From: Chloroflexota bacterium
GTDB lineage: Bacteria; Chloroflexota; Anaerolineae; J102
DNA: 11,971 nt
Direction: 5' to 3'
Assembly: GCA_024276255.1 (NCBI GenBank)
Contig: JAJRXO010000209.1
Location: forward strand, 1 to 11,971
The notes under the pieces are model-generated. The model was not told the DNA's origin. It saw only the letters and a program-made list of their open reading frames with translations, and searched no databases. How positions within the stretch are numbered: the stretch's first letter is position 1; each line of letters begins with the position of its first letter. The position numbers and the translations under genes are program-made. This document shows, piece by piece, positions 6,829-11,971 of this stretch.

Positions 6829-7577
6829 TGCAGCGTTTTTTCGTGCCGCCCGAGGCCATTCATGGCGAGCAAGTGCAATTCAGCCCTGCTCAGGCCCGCC
6901 AGATGCGGCAGGTGCTGCGTTTGCGGCCCGGCGCTGATGTGCTGGTGCTGGATAACAGCGGAGCCTGTTATCGTGTACAGTTACGACACATCGCCAGGGA
7001 AACGGCCAGCGGCGTGATCGTCAGTCGCCGTCAGGCCGATGGCGAACCGGCTGGCGATCTGATCCTGCATCTGGCGTTGATCCGGGGCGAGCGTTTTGAA
7101 TGGTTGCTGCAAAAGGGCGTGGAACTGGGCGTCACTCACTTTCGCCCCATGCGCACCCAACGCACGGTGCGGGATGCGCCTGGCGCACAGAAATGGCAGC
7201 GCTGGCAACGCATCATTCAGGAGGCCGCGGAGCAGAGCCAGCGCGGGCGCCTGCCTCAATTGCTGCCTCCCTGCTCGTTTGCCGAAGCCCTGGCCGCTGC
7301 CCGCGGCATGGCGCTGATGCCCGTGGTGGCGGCGCAGCAACCGCTGAGCGCCGTGTTGCGCAATGTGCGCTGGCCGGTTACACTGTATGTCGGTCCTGAA
7401 GGTGGATTTGCGGAGGCCGAAGTCGAGCAGGCCGCCCGGGCCGGCGTGCATCTGGTGGGACTGGGTGCACGCGTTTTGCGTAGCGAGACCGCAGCCCTGG
7501 TGTTGACCACCCTCACCATGCAGGCCCTGGGTGAGTTCACGCGTTTGCACGACGATGACTCGCTCCCCCTCAGGTAA
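6828..7577 (+). CDS. rsmE: 16S rRNA (uracil-1498-N3)-methyltransferase
   Basis: RsmE methylates N3 of U1498 in helix 44 of 16S rRNA, next to the decoding site. The 249-residue product has an N-terminal PUA-like RNA-binding part (about 1-70) beginning with the usual MxRFFVPP. The SPOUT (trefoil-knot) methyltransferase part follows. Family signatures are E132-AAEQS137 followed by QR, the SAM-binding knot G189-PEGGF194, and the final L217-RSETA222 knot segment. The KGVELGV stretch near 96-102 is also typical. It overlaps prmA by one base (TGATG) and has a strong Shine-Dalgarno. The last 10 residues are acidic and probably disordered. No terminator is visible between this gene and trxB, so read-through into trxB is possible. 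Confidence 0.96.
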   Translation: MQRFFVPPEAIHGEQVQFSPAQARQMRQVLRLRPGADVLVLDNSGACYRVQLRHIARETASGVIVSRRQADGEPAGDLILHLALIRGERFEWLLQKGVELGVTHFRPMRTQRTVRDAPGAQKWQRWQRIIQEAAEQSQRGRLPQLLPPCSFAEALAAARGMALMPVVAAQQPLSAVLRNVRWPVTLYVGPEGGFAEAEVEQAARAGVHLVGLGARVLRSETAALVLTTLTMQALGEFTRLHDDDSLPLR

Positions 7578-7634
7578 CTTTTATCGCCTTGATCGCGTCC
7601 AATAGGGCAGACCCCGACATTTTAAGACATTTAT

Positions 7635-7638
7635 GGAG
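7635..7638 (+). promoter_or_regulatory. Shine-Dalgarno of trxB (decides the start)
   Basis: GGAG lies 6 bases before the ATG at 7645. The upstream in-frame ATG at 7633 shares its final G with this site and has no ribosome-binding site of its own, so translation most likely begins at 7645. Confidence 0.7.
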
Positions 7639-7644
7639 ACTCAA

Positions 7645-8628
7645 ATGACAGTCGAAAACGTGATTATCATTGGAAGTGGTCCCGCCGGATTTACGGCTGG
7701 ACTTTACACCTCCCGTGCCCAACTCAAACCCCTCCTGATCACCGGTAACGAAATCGGAGGACAGGTTGCTCTCACATACGAGATTGAAAACTATCCGGGT
7801 TTTCCCGAAGGCTTACCTGGCCCCGAACTGGTGGAAAAGTTCCAGGCTCAGGCGGAACGCTTCGGTACCCGTATTGAATACGATTATGTAACCGAAGTGG
7901 ATTTCCAGCAGCATCCGTTTGTGGTACGCACGCAGTCCGGCCAGGAATACCAGGCCAAAAGCGTCATCGTCTCCACAGGCGCCACCCCGCGCAAGCTGCA
8001 GGTGCCCGGCGAAGCCGAGCTGACCGGTCGTGGGGTGAGCTATTGCGCCACCTGTGATGGCTTTTTCTTCCGCGACAAAAATGTCGTGGTCATCGGCGGC
8101 GGCGACAGCGCCCTCGAGGAGGGCCTGTTTCTCACCCGCTTCGCCAGCAAAGTGACGGTCATCCATCGCCGCGATGAATTGCGCGCCAGCAAGATCCTGC
8201 AAAAGCGGGCGTTTGCCAATGAGAAGATGCAATTCATCTGGGATTCCGTTGTGACCGGCATCAATGCCGGCGACAATGACGCTGTGGCTTCGGTCACCCT
8301 GAAAAACGTAAAAACAGAAGAGGAATACGAGTTCCCTACCGAGGGCGTGTTTATCTTCATTGGCCACAAACCGAATGGCGAGATCTTCGAAGGTCAACTG
8401 GCGATGAAGTACGGCTATGTGCTGACGGATCGCAACATGCACACCAGCGTTCCCGGCGTGTTCGCTGCCGGAGAGATTCAGGATAATCATTTCCGGCAGG
8501 TAGCGACCAGCGTGGGGCAGGGCACCCAGGCGGCGATGGAGGCCGAGCGGTTCCTGGCCGAGCTGGAAGACAAGGGCTACGAAAAGGTGAAGGCGGAGCT
8601 ACTGGACAGCGAAGCCGTACCGGCCTGA
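7645..8628 (+). CDS. trxB: Thioredoxin reductase (NADPH, FAD)
   Basis: TrxB passes electrons from NADPH through FAD and a redox disulfide to thioredoxin. The 327-residue protein has the low-molecular-weight family layout. The FAD-binding GSGPAG is at 10-15. The redox-active C134-ATC137 follows in the usual YCATCDG context. The NADPH domain has a G151-GGDSA156 loop and H174-RRDELRAS182, whose arginines fit the NADPH 2'-phosphate. The C-terminal FAD segment reads G271-VFAAGE277 and is followed by FRQVATSVGQG. Position 277 is Glu where most thioredoxin reductases have Asp, a conservative change at a residue that contacts the FAD ribityl chain. The last 20 residues extend slightly beyond the typical end. 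No thioredoxin gene is in the window. Transcription ends at the hairpin 22 bases downstream. Ferredoxin/flavodoxin reductase-like paralogues lack the CxxC, so the TrxB call is firm. Confidence 0.97.
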   Translation: MTVENVIIIGSGPAGFTAGLYTSRAQLKPLLITGNEIGGQVALTYEIENYPGFPEGLPGPELVEKFQAQAERFGTRIEYDYVTEVDFQQHPFVVRTQSGQEYQAKSVIVSTGATPRKLQVPGEAELTGRGVSYCATCDGFFFRDKNVVVIGGGDSALEEGLFLTRFASKVTVIHRRDELRASKILQKRAFANEKMQFIWDSVVTGINAGDNDAVASVTLKNVKTEEEYEFPTEGVFIFIGHKPNGEIFEGQLAMKYGYVLTDRNMHTSVPGVFAAGEIQDNHFRQVATSVGQGTQAAMEAERFLAELEDKGYEKVKAELLDSEAVPA

Positions 8629-8649
8629 GCCACTTCCCGTGAAAACGAA

Positions 8650-8686
8650 CAAACACCCCGTCGTTTGATGGGGTGTTTGCTTTTGT
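8650..8686 (+). terminator. Rho-independent terminator after trxB
   Basis: A perfect 10-bp stem pairs CAAACACCCC (8650-8659) with GGGGTGTTTG (8670-8679) across a 10-base loop, followed by CTTTTGT. It starts 22 bases after the trxB stop. It ends trxB transcription and isolates the alpha/beta hydrolase gene. Confidence 0.93.
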
Positions 8687-8693
8687 GCTACAC

Positions 8694-8702
8694 TGCTATC
8701 AT
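8694..8702 (+). promoter_or_regulatory. Candidate extended -10 promoter of the alpha/beta hydrolase
   Basis: TGCTATCAT is an extended -10 element (TGn plus TATCAT, 5 of 6 to consensus) directly after the trxB terminator. The -35 position falls in the terminator stem and is poor. A start near 8709 would give a leader of about 35 bases. The terminator immediately upstream makes a promoter here necessary, which raises confidence. Confidence 0.55.
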
Positions 8703-8743
8703 AGCTTGCCAATCCCGCGCCAGCTGTTTTCAGGATACCGAAT

Positions 8744-9523
8744 ATGCCATTTGTAGATGCCTGCAATCAACGTTTACATTATAGCGCGCACCGCCAGGAT
8801 CTGGCCGCGCAACGCTTAGCGCTTGTGCTGGTGCATGGCGCCGGTGGCACGCTGTATCATTGGCCATCGCATTTGCGACGCCTCCCGGATCACGATGTGT
8901 ATGCCCTGGATTTGCCGGGGCATGGGCGTTCGCAGGGGCCGGGCCGTGATGATGTCGGCGCATATGCCGACTGTGTGCACGCCTGGGCCGACGCTGTGGG
9001 CCTGGATCATTTTGTGCTGGCGGGCCACTCCATGGGCGGGGCCATCGCCCAGACCTTTGCCCTGCGTTATCCACGACGGCTGGCCGGCCTGATCCTGGTG
9101 GGTACCGGCGCCCGGCTGCGTGTGCATCCCGCCATTCTACAGCGCATCCGTACCGATAAAGAGGGCGTGGCCGCCACGCTGGTTGAGTGGGTGCATGGCG
9201 CCCACGCCAGCGCCGCCCAGAAAAGGCAGTATCTGCGCTACATATTGGCCGTGGATACGGAGGTGATGCTGGGCGACTGGCAGGCCTGCGATCGGTTCGA
9301 CATCATGGGCCAGCTCGAGCAGATCACCGTCCCCACCCTGATTCTGGTAGGTTCGCAGGACCAGATGACCCCGGTGAAGTACGGCCGCTATCTGGCCGAA
9401 CACATTCCCGATGCTGATCTGACCTTGATCGAGGGGGCCGGGCACATGATGATGCTGGAGCAGCCAGTGATCGTAGCTTCAGCCATCAGCGGTTTTCTGG
9501 ATCGGCTGCGAGCTGCTGCATGA
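8744..9523 (+). CDS. Alpha/beta-fold hydrolase
   Basis: The 259-residue protein has the complete alpha/beta hydrolase catalytic set. The oxyanion-hole segment is H31-GAGG35. A DLPGHGRS turn lies at 56-63. The nucleophile elbow is G94-HSMG98 with Ser96. The acid is D206 in GSQDQMTP, and the base is His234 in GAGHMMMLE. A helical cap occupies about 122-190. No signal peptide or membrane segment is seen, so it should be a cytoplasmic esterase, lactonase, C-C hydrolase or related enzyme; the sequence does not fix the substrate. A Ser-nucleophile elbow with His instead of Asp/Glu after the oxyanion strand argues against haloalkane dehalogenase. It is transcribed alone from a promoter just after the trxB terminator, with an AGGA ribosome-binding site 8 bases before the ATG. 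Its 3' end lies 4 bases from that of rdgB on the other strand. Confidence 0.93.
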   Translation: MPFVDACNQRLHYSAHRQDLAAQRLALVLVHGAGGTLYHWPSHLRRLPDHDVYALDLPGHGRSQGPGRDDVGAYADCVHAWADAVGLDHFVLAGHSMGGAIAQTFALRYPRRLAGLILVGTGARLRVHPAILQRIRTDKEGVAATLVEWVHGAHASAAQKRQYLRYILAVDTEVMLGDWQACDRFDIMGQLEQITVPTLILVGSQDQMTPVKYGRYLAEHIPDADLTLIEGAGHMMMLEQPVIVASAISGFLDRLRAAA

Positions 9524-9527
9524 TGGC

Positions 9528-10142
9528 TTAGTCGCTCAATAATTTCAGCAACAACTCGCGGGCACGGCGGGCGGCCCTGCCACGATGGCTGATGGCATGT
9601 TTTTCGTGGGGGCTGAGTTCGGCGTAGGTGCGTTCGTATTCGGGTACCCAGAAGACTGGATCATATCCAAAACCGCCGCTGCCCCGCGGTTCATTGAGGA
9701 TAATGCCCCTGCTGCTACCCGACGTGGTCCATACCCGGCCGTCTGGGGTGGCTAGGGCCACAACGCAGCGAAAAACAGCAGTACGTTTTTCGGGGGGCAC
9801 GTCCTTGAGTTTTTGCAGCAGGATGGCCGTGCGATCGGCATCGCTGGCGTGCGGGCCGGCATGGCGGGCTGAATTCACCCCCGGCCAGCCGTCCAGTGCC
9901 TCGACCTCCAGACCGCTATCGTCGGCCCAGGTCCACAGGCCGCTGTGGCGGGCATAGGCGCTGGCCTTGAGAATGGCGTTTTCGGCAAAGGTGCTGCCGC
10001 TTTCCTCCACCTCCAGATCAATACCCTCGGCGTCGAGCCAGGTGATCTGTATGGGGAGATCGGCCAGCAGGCTTTCGTATTCGCGTACTTTTCCGGGATT
10101 GTGGGTGGCAATGAGGAGTTTGTCGGGGGGATGAGTTGGCAT
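9528..10142 (-). CDS. rdgB: XTP/dITP diphosphatase (RdgB/HAM1 family)
   Basis: RdgB hydrolyses non-canonical purine triphosphates (dITP, ITP, XTP) to monophosphates and so keeps deaminated bases out of DNA and RNA. The 204-residue product has all family motifs. The N-terminal T13-HNPGK18 binds the triphosphate. The F52-AENAILKA60 helix follows, and the metal-binding A73-DDSG77 leads into LEVEALDGWPGVNSAR. The base-recognition loop is G156-GFGYDPVF164, and the C-terminal S185-HRGRA190 closes the site. The ATG at 10142 has no Shine-Dalgarno; its mRNA leader instead carries a run of nine C (nine G on the given strand, 10148-10156). The gene diverges from prs and converges with the alpha/beta hydrolase, leaving only 4 bases and no visible terminator between the stop codons. 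Confidence 0.97.
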   Translation of the reverse strand: MPTHPPDKLLIATHNPGKVREYESLLADLPIQITWLDAEGIDLEVEESGSTFAENAILKASAYARHSGLWTWADDSGLEVEALDGWPGVNSARHAGPHASDADRTAILLQKLKDVPPEKRTAVFRCVVALATPDGRVWTTSGSSRGIILNEPRGSGGFGYDPVFWVPEYERTYAELSPHEKHAISHRGRAARRARELLLKLLSD

Positions 10143-10194
10143 GGGCAGGGGGGGGGAGAAGATGGGGTAAGGATGTTGCTTCCAGGCGCTGTAA

Positions 10195-10223
10195 AGGGTA
10201 ACATAGGACTGCCGCTGTTACAA
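10195..10223 (-). promoter_or_regulatory. Weak candidate promoter for rdgB
   Basis: Read on the minus strand, TTGTAA (10223-10218; 4 of 6 to the -35 consensus) lies 17 bases from TACCCT (10200-10195), which is preceded by TGT. The -10 match is poor (3 of 6). If real, its -35 box overlaps the -10 box of the prs promoter on the other strand. Confidence 0.25.
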
Positions 10224-10224
10224 T
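10216..10224 (+). promoter_or_regulatory. Candidate extended -10 promoter of prs
   Basis: TGTTACAAT is an extended -10 element (TGn plus TACAAT, 5 of 6). No -35 hexamer is evident. A start near 10231 would leave a leader of about 25-30 bases with no Shine-Dalgarno before the prs ATG at 10258. Confidence 0.45.
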
Positions 10225-10257
10225 ACGATTCCCCCTCACGTTTTGCCTGCTCCCACC

Positions 10258-11211
10258 ATGTCCAATTTGCATCCCTTACGTATTTTTTGCGGTTCCGCGC
10301 ATCCCGAGCTGGCTGTTGCCATCGTGCAGGAACTGAATCGGCCGCTGGGGCGTTGCACCACCACGCGCCTGCCCGATTCGGAGATCCATGTCATGATTGA
10401 TGAATTGGTGCGCGGGGACGATGTTTTTATCATCCAACCCTGTTCCGAGCCGGTCAACGATCATCTGATGGAGCTGTTGCTCTATGTTGACGCGTTCCGT
10501 CGTGCTTCAGCGCACGCCATCAATGTGGTGATGCCTTATTTCCCCTATGCCCGCCAGGAGCGCATGGCCCGCGGCCGCGAGGCCATTAGCGCCAAGGTGG
10601 TAGCCACCATGTTGGAAACCATGGGCGTCTCGCGGGTGATCTATGTCGACATCCACGCCGAAGCCACCCAGGGTTTCTTCAATATCCCTGTGGATCCACT
10701 GTCGGCGATGATCGTATTTGCCGAGTATTTTCGTAAACTCAAATTACCCGATCCGGTGGTGGTAGCGCCCGACGTGGGCCGTGCCAAACTGGCCGGGCGT
10801 TTTGCCAGCCTGCTGAATCTGCCGCTGGTGATGATGCACAAGCGGCGCATGAGTGTGGATCGAGTGGAAACAGTGGCCGTGGTGGGCGATATCGAGGGCA
10901 AGACACCCATCGTTTTCGATGATATCATTGCCGGCGGCAGTATCCTCACCCAGGTGGAAGGACTGGTGGCCGAGGGAGCCCGTCCCGAAGTCTATCTGGC
11001 CATCACCCATCCGGTGTTGCTGCCTACGGTGTTCAAACGCCTGGACGCCCCCCATATCAAACAACTGGTGGTGGCCAACACCATACCCATACCCGTCGAA
11101 AAACGCCACCCCAAGATCAAGGTACTGTCGTTGGCGCCCCTGCTGGCTGAAGCAATCGAGCGCATCCACAGTGGCGAATCGATGGGACCTCTGTTAAAAC
11201 ATCTTGGTTAA
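10258..11211 (+). CDS. prs: Ribose-phosphate pyrophosphokinase (PRPP synthase), divergent loop
   Basis: PRPP synthase transfers pyrophosphate from ATP to ribose 5-phosphate, feeding purine, pyrimidine, NAD, His and Trp synthesis. The 317-residue protein has the tandem phosphoribosyltransferase-fold layout and normal length. Typical parts are F10-CGSAHPELA19, P39-DSEI43, V66-NDHLMEL73, the ATP-contacting Y97-ARQER102, the metal-linked D131-IHA134, D172 and the flexible-loop K195-RR197. Two parts differ from the classic enzyme. The GGVxRAR stretch after D172 reads G174-RAKLAGR181. The ribose-phosphate loop, normally DDMIDTGGT, reads D221-DIIAGGS228, one residue shorter with the Thr lost. It may be a lineage-specific PRPP synthase or a paralogue with altered activity. 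I chose the ATG at 10258 over an in-frame TTG at 10243 because the family N-terminus starts there. The bactofilin gene follows with its ribosome-binding site on the prs stop codon. Confidence 0.88.
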   Translation: MSNLHPLRIFCGSAHPELAVAIVQELNRPLGRCTTTRLPDSEIHVMIDELVRGDDVFIIQPCSEPVNDHLMELLLYVDAFRRASAHAINVVMPYFPYARQERMARGREAISAKVVATMLETMGVSRVIYVDIHAEATQGFFNIPVDPLSAMIVFAEYFRKLKLPDPVVVAPDVGRAKLAGRFASLLNLPLVMMHKRRMSVDRVETVAVVGDIEGKTPIVFDDIIAGGSILTQVEGLVAEGARPEVYLAITHPVLLPTVFKRLDAPHIKQLVVANTIPIPVEKRHPKIKVLSLAPLLAEAIERIHSGESMGPLLKHLG

Positions 11212-11216
11212 GGAGA
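11209..11216 (+). promoter_or_regulatory. Shine-Dalgarno of the bactofilin gene on the prs stop
   Basis: TAAGGAGA combines the prs TAA stop (11209-11211) with a strong AAGGAG site. GGAG lies 8 bases before the ATG at 11224. This suggests translational coupling of the two genes. Confidence 0.75.
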
Positions 11217-11223
11217 ATCAACC

Positions 11224-11634
11224 ATGTTACGACGTGACCGTCGTTCTGATCCGGATCAAATTCAGTTAACCGTTGGCCCGCAGGTGACGCTGCGGGGAGA
11301 GGTGAAGTGCGAGGGCTCGGTACGCATCGATGGCGTGCTCGAGGATAGTCGCCTGGAAACCCTGGGCAATGTGCTCATCACCGCCGATGCCCGTGTCATG
11401 GCCGATATCAAGGCCGATACGGTGTCGATTGCCGGCGCTTTCAAGGGCAATATCGATGCCCAACGTCTGGAGCTGCTCGACGGGGGGCGTGTGTGGGGGC
11501 GCGTGCGCGTGCAGTCGTTGTATCTGGCGGAAGGGGCCACCCTACAGGCGGAGCTTATTATGATGGACGACGATGTAGAAAATCCCTTTACCCCCGCGGC
11601 TGAGCCTGCGGACGACAACCCGGCAGATGAGTGA
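11224..11634 (+). CDS. Bactofilin family cytoskeletal protein
   Basis: Bactofilins polymerise without nucleotides into filaments that organise cell shape, wall synthesis or other local processes. The 136-residue protein has a short basic N-terminus (MLRRDRR) and then the bactofilin beta-helix core at about 15-112. Its rungs show the family spacing of small and hydrophobic residues: a VTLRGEVKCEGSVRIDGVLE opening, GNVLITADARVMADIKAD, a VSIAGAFKGNI rung and a final ATLQAEL rung. The C-terminal tail (about 113-136) is rich in Asp, Glu and Pro and likely disordered. There is no clear hydrophobic membrane-targeting N-terminus, so membrane binding, if any, would use the short charged N-terminus. 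It follows prs by 12 bases with a strong ribosome-binding site and converges with radA 22 bases downstream. No peptidase or wall hydrolase partner gene is adjacent. Confidence 0.93.
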   Translation: MLRRDRRSDPDQIQLTVGPQVTLRGEVKCEGSVRIDGVLEDSRLETLGNVLITADARVMADIKADTVSIAGAFKGNIDAQRLELLDGGRVWGRVRVQSLYLAEGATLQAELIMMDDDVENPFTPAAEPADDNPADE

Positions 11635-11656
11635 GATGATGAGGGATAGACGGCCC

Positions 11657-11971
11657 TTATTTCAGCGCCAGTTCGATGGCCTGGGCGAGCGAGCGTGCTT
11701 CAAGGATGGTCATGTCAGGCGGATGCTCGACAGGGCGTTTGCCCACGCGACGGGGGATGATGGCAGAGGAGAACCCCAGCTTGCGCGCTTCGCTCAGACG
11801 GCGGCTCAGATGACTCACTGAGCGCAGCTCGCCGCTCAGCCCCACCTCGCCCAGGAAGACCATATCGGCTGCCACGGGGCGGTTGCGAACGCTGGAGGTG
11901 ATGGCGATGGCAATGGCCAGATCGCTGGCGGGTTCGCTGATCTTCAGGCCGCCTACCACGTTGACAAAGAT
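11657..11971 (-). CDS. radA: DNA repair protein RadA (Sms), C-terminal part
   Basis: Only the last 104 residues lie in the window; the frame is open through the edge. RadA is a RecA-like, DnaB-type helicase that helps branch migration during recombinational repair. The visible part is its Lon-protease-like C-terminal domain. It starts with IFVNVVGGLKISEPASDLAIAIA and continues with the diagnostic GEVGLSGELRSVSHLSRRL and EARKLGF segments and an AIIPRR strand. At the place of the Lon catalytic serine (PSAG in Lon) it reads PASD, as expected for the non-proteolytic RadA domain. The zinc finger, RecA core and KNRFG motif would lie beyond the window. It converges with the bactofilin gene with a 22-base gap and no obvious terminator hairpin. 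A Lon protease origin is unlikely given the RadA-specific GGL and GEL contexts. Confidence 0.93.
   Translation of the reverse strand: MFVNVVGGLKISEPASDLAIAIAITSSVRNRPVAADMVFLGEVGLSGELRSVSHLSRRLSEARKLGFSSAIIPRRVGKRPVEHPPDMTILEARSLAQAIELALK

Noticed and set aside
7813..8490. Minus-strand open frame (225 codons) opposite trxB
   Set aside because: Antisense shadow of trxB without its own motifs or start signals.
9510..9557. Bidirectional terminator between the alpha/beta hydrolase and rdgB
   Set aside because: GAGCTGCTGC (9510-9519) and GCAACAACTC (9548-9557) pair on the minus strand only with G-U wobbles. The loop is about 28 bases and no T-tract follows.
11627..11821. Plus-strand 64-codon open frame after the bactofilin gene
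   Set aside because: It lies opposite the radA 3' end and overlaps the bactofilin stop; no motif or ribosome-binding site supports it.

Overview
This is a GC-rich bacterial chromosomal segment, almost fully coding, with 14 protein genes. The first is cut at its 5' end by the window edge, and the last (radA, minus strand) is cut at its 5' end too. I see no rRNA, tRNA, CRISPR array, insertion sequence, phage gene or toxin-antitoxin pair. No gap between genes exceeds about 130 bases. By general look (a Uup-like ABC-F protein, a bactofilin, dnaJ followed by prmA and rsmE, patchy use of Shine-Dalgarno sequences), the source could be a member of the Chloroflexota, for example an Anaerolineae- or Caldilineae-like lineage. 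This is inference from remembered family resemblance and not proven here.

Layout. Bases 1-3667 (+) hold a serine beta-lactamase-like hydrolase (partial), a HAD-family hydrolase overlapping it by 4 bases, and an ABC-F ATPase. Bases 3660-4705 (+) hold an extended -10 promoter that overlaps the ABC-F stop codon, then coaE (dephospho-CoA kinase) and a 73-residue two-helix membrane protein of unknown function. Bases 4758-7577 (+) hold the tightly packed set dnaJ, prmA and rsmE: a chaperone followed by two translation-related methyltransferases, with a 1-base overlap between the last two. Bases 7645-8686 (+) hold trxB (thioredoxin reductase) closed by a clear Rho-independent terminator. Bases 8694-9523 (+) hold a monocistronic alpha/beta hydrolase with its own extended -10 promoter. 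Convergent to it at 9528-10142 (-) is rdgB, the house-cleaning ITP/XTP pyrophosphatase. A 115-base divergent promoter region separates rdgB from prs (PRPP synthase, +), which is followed by a translationally coupled bactofilin gene (+). The C-terminal end of radA (-) converges on the bactofilin gene at the window edge.

Together these genes cover cofactor and nucleotide supply (coaE, prs, rdgB), translation and protein quality (ABC-F, dnaJ, prmA, rsmE), redox balance (trxB), DNA repair (radA) and cell architecture (bactofilin). I did not find an undescribed multi-gene system; this looks like an ordinary housekeeping region. The points most worth a second look are a PRPP synthase with a shortened ribose-phosphate loop, the unknown small membrane protein between coaE and dnaJ, the beta-lactamase-like hydrolase without an obvious deacylating glutamate, and a recurring extended -10 promoter style.
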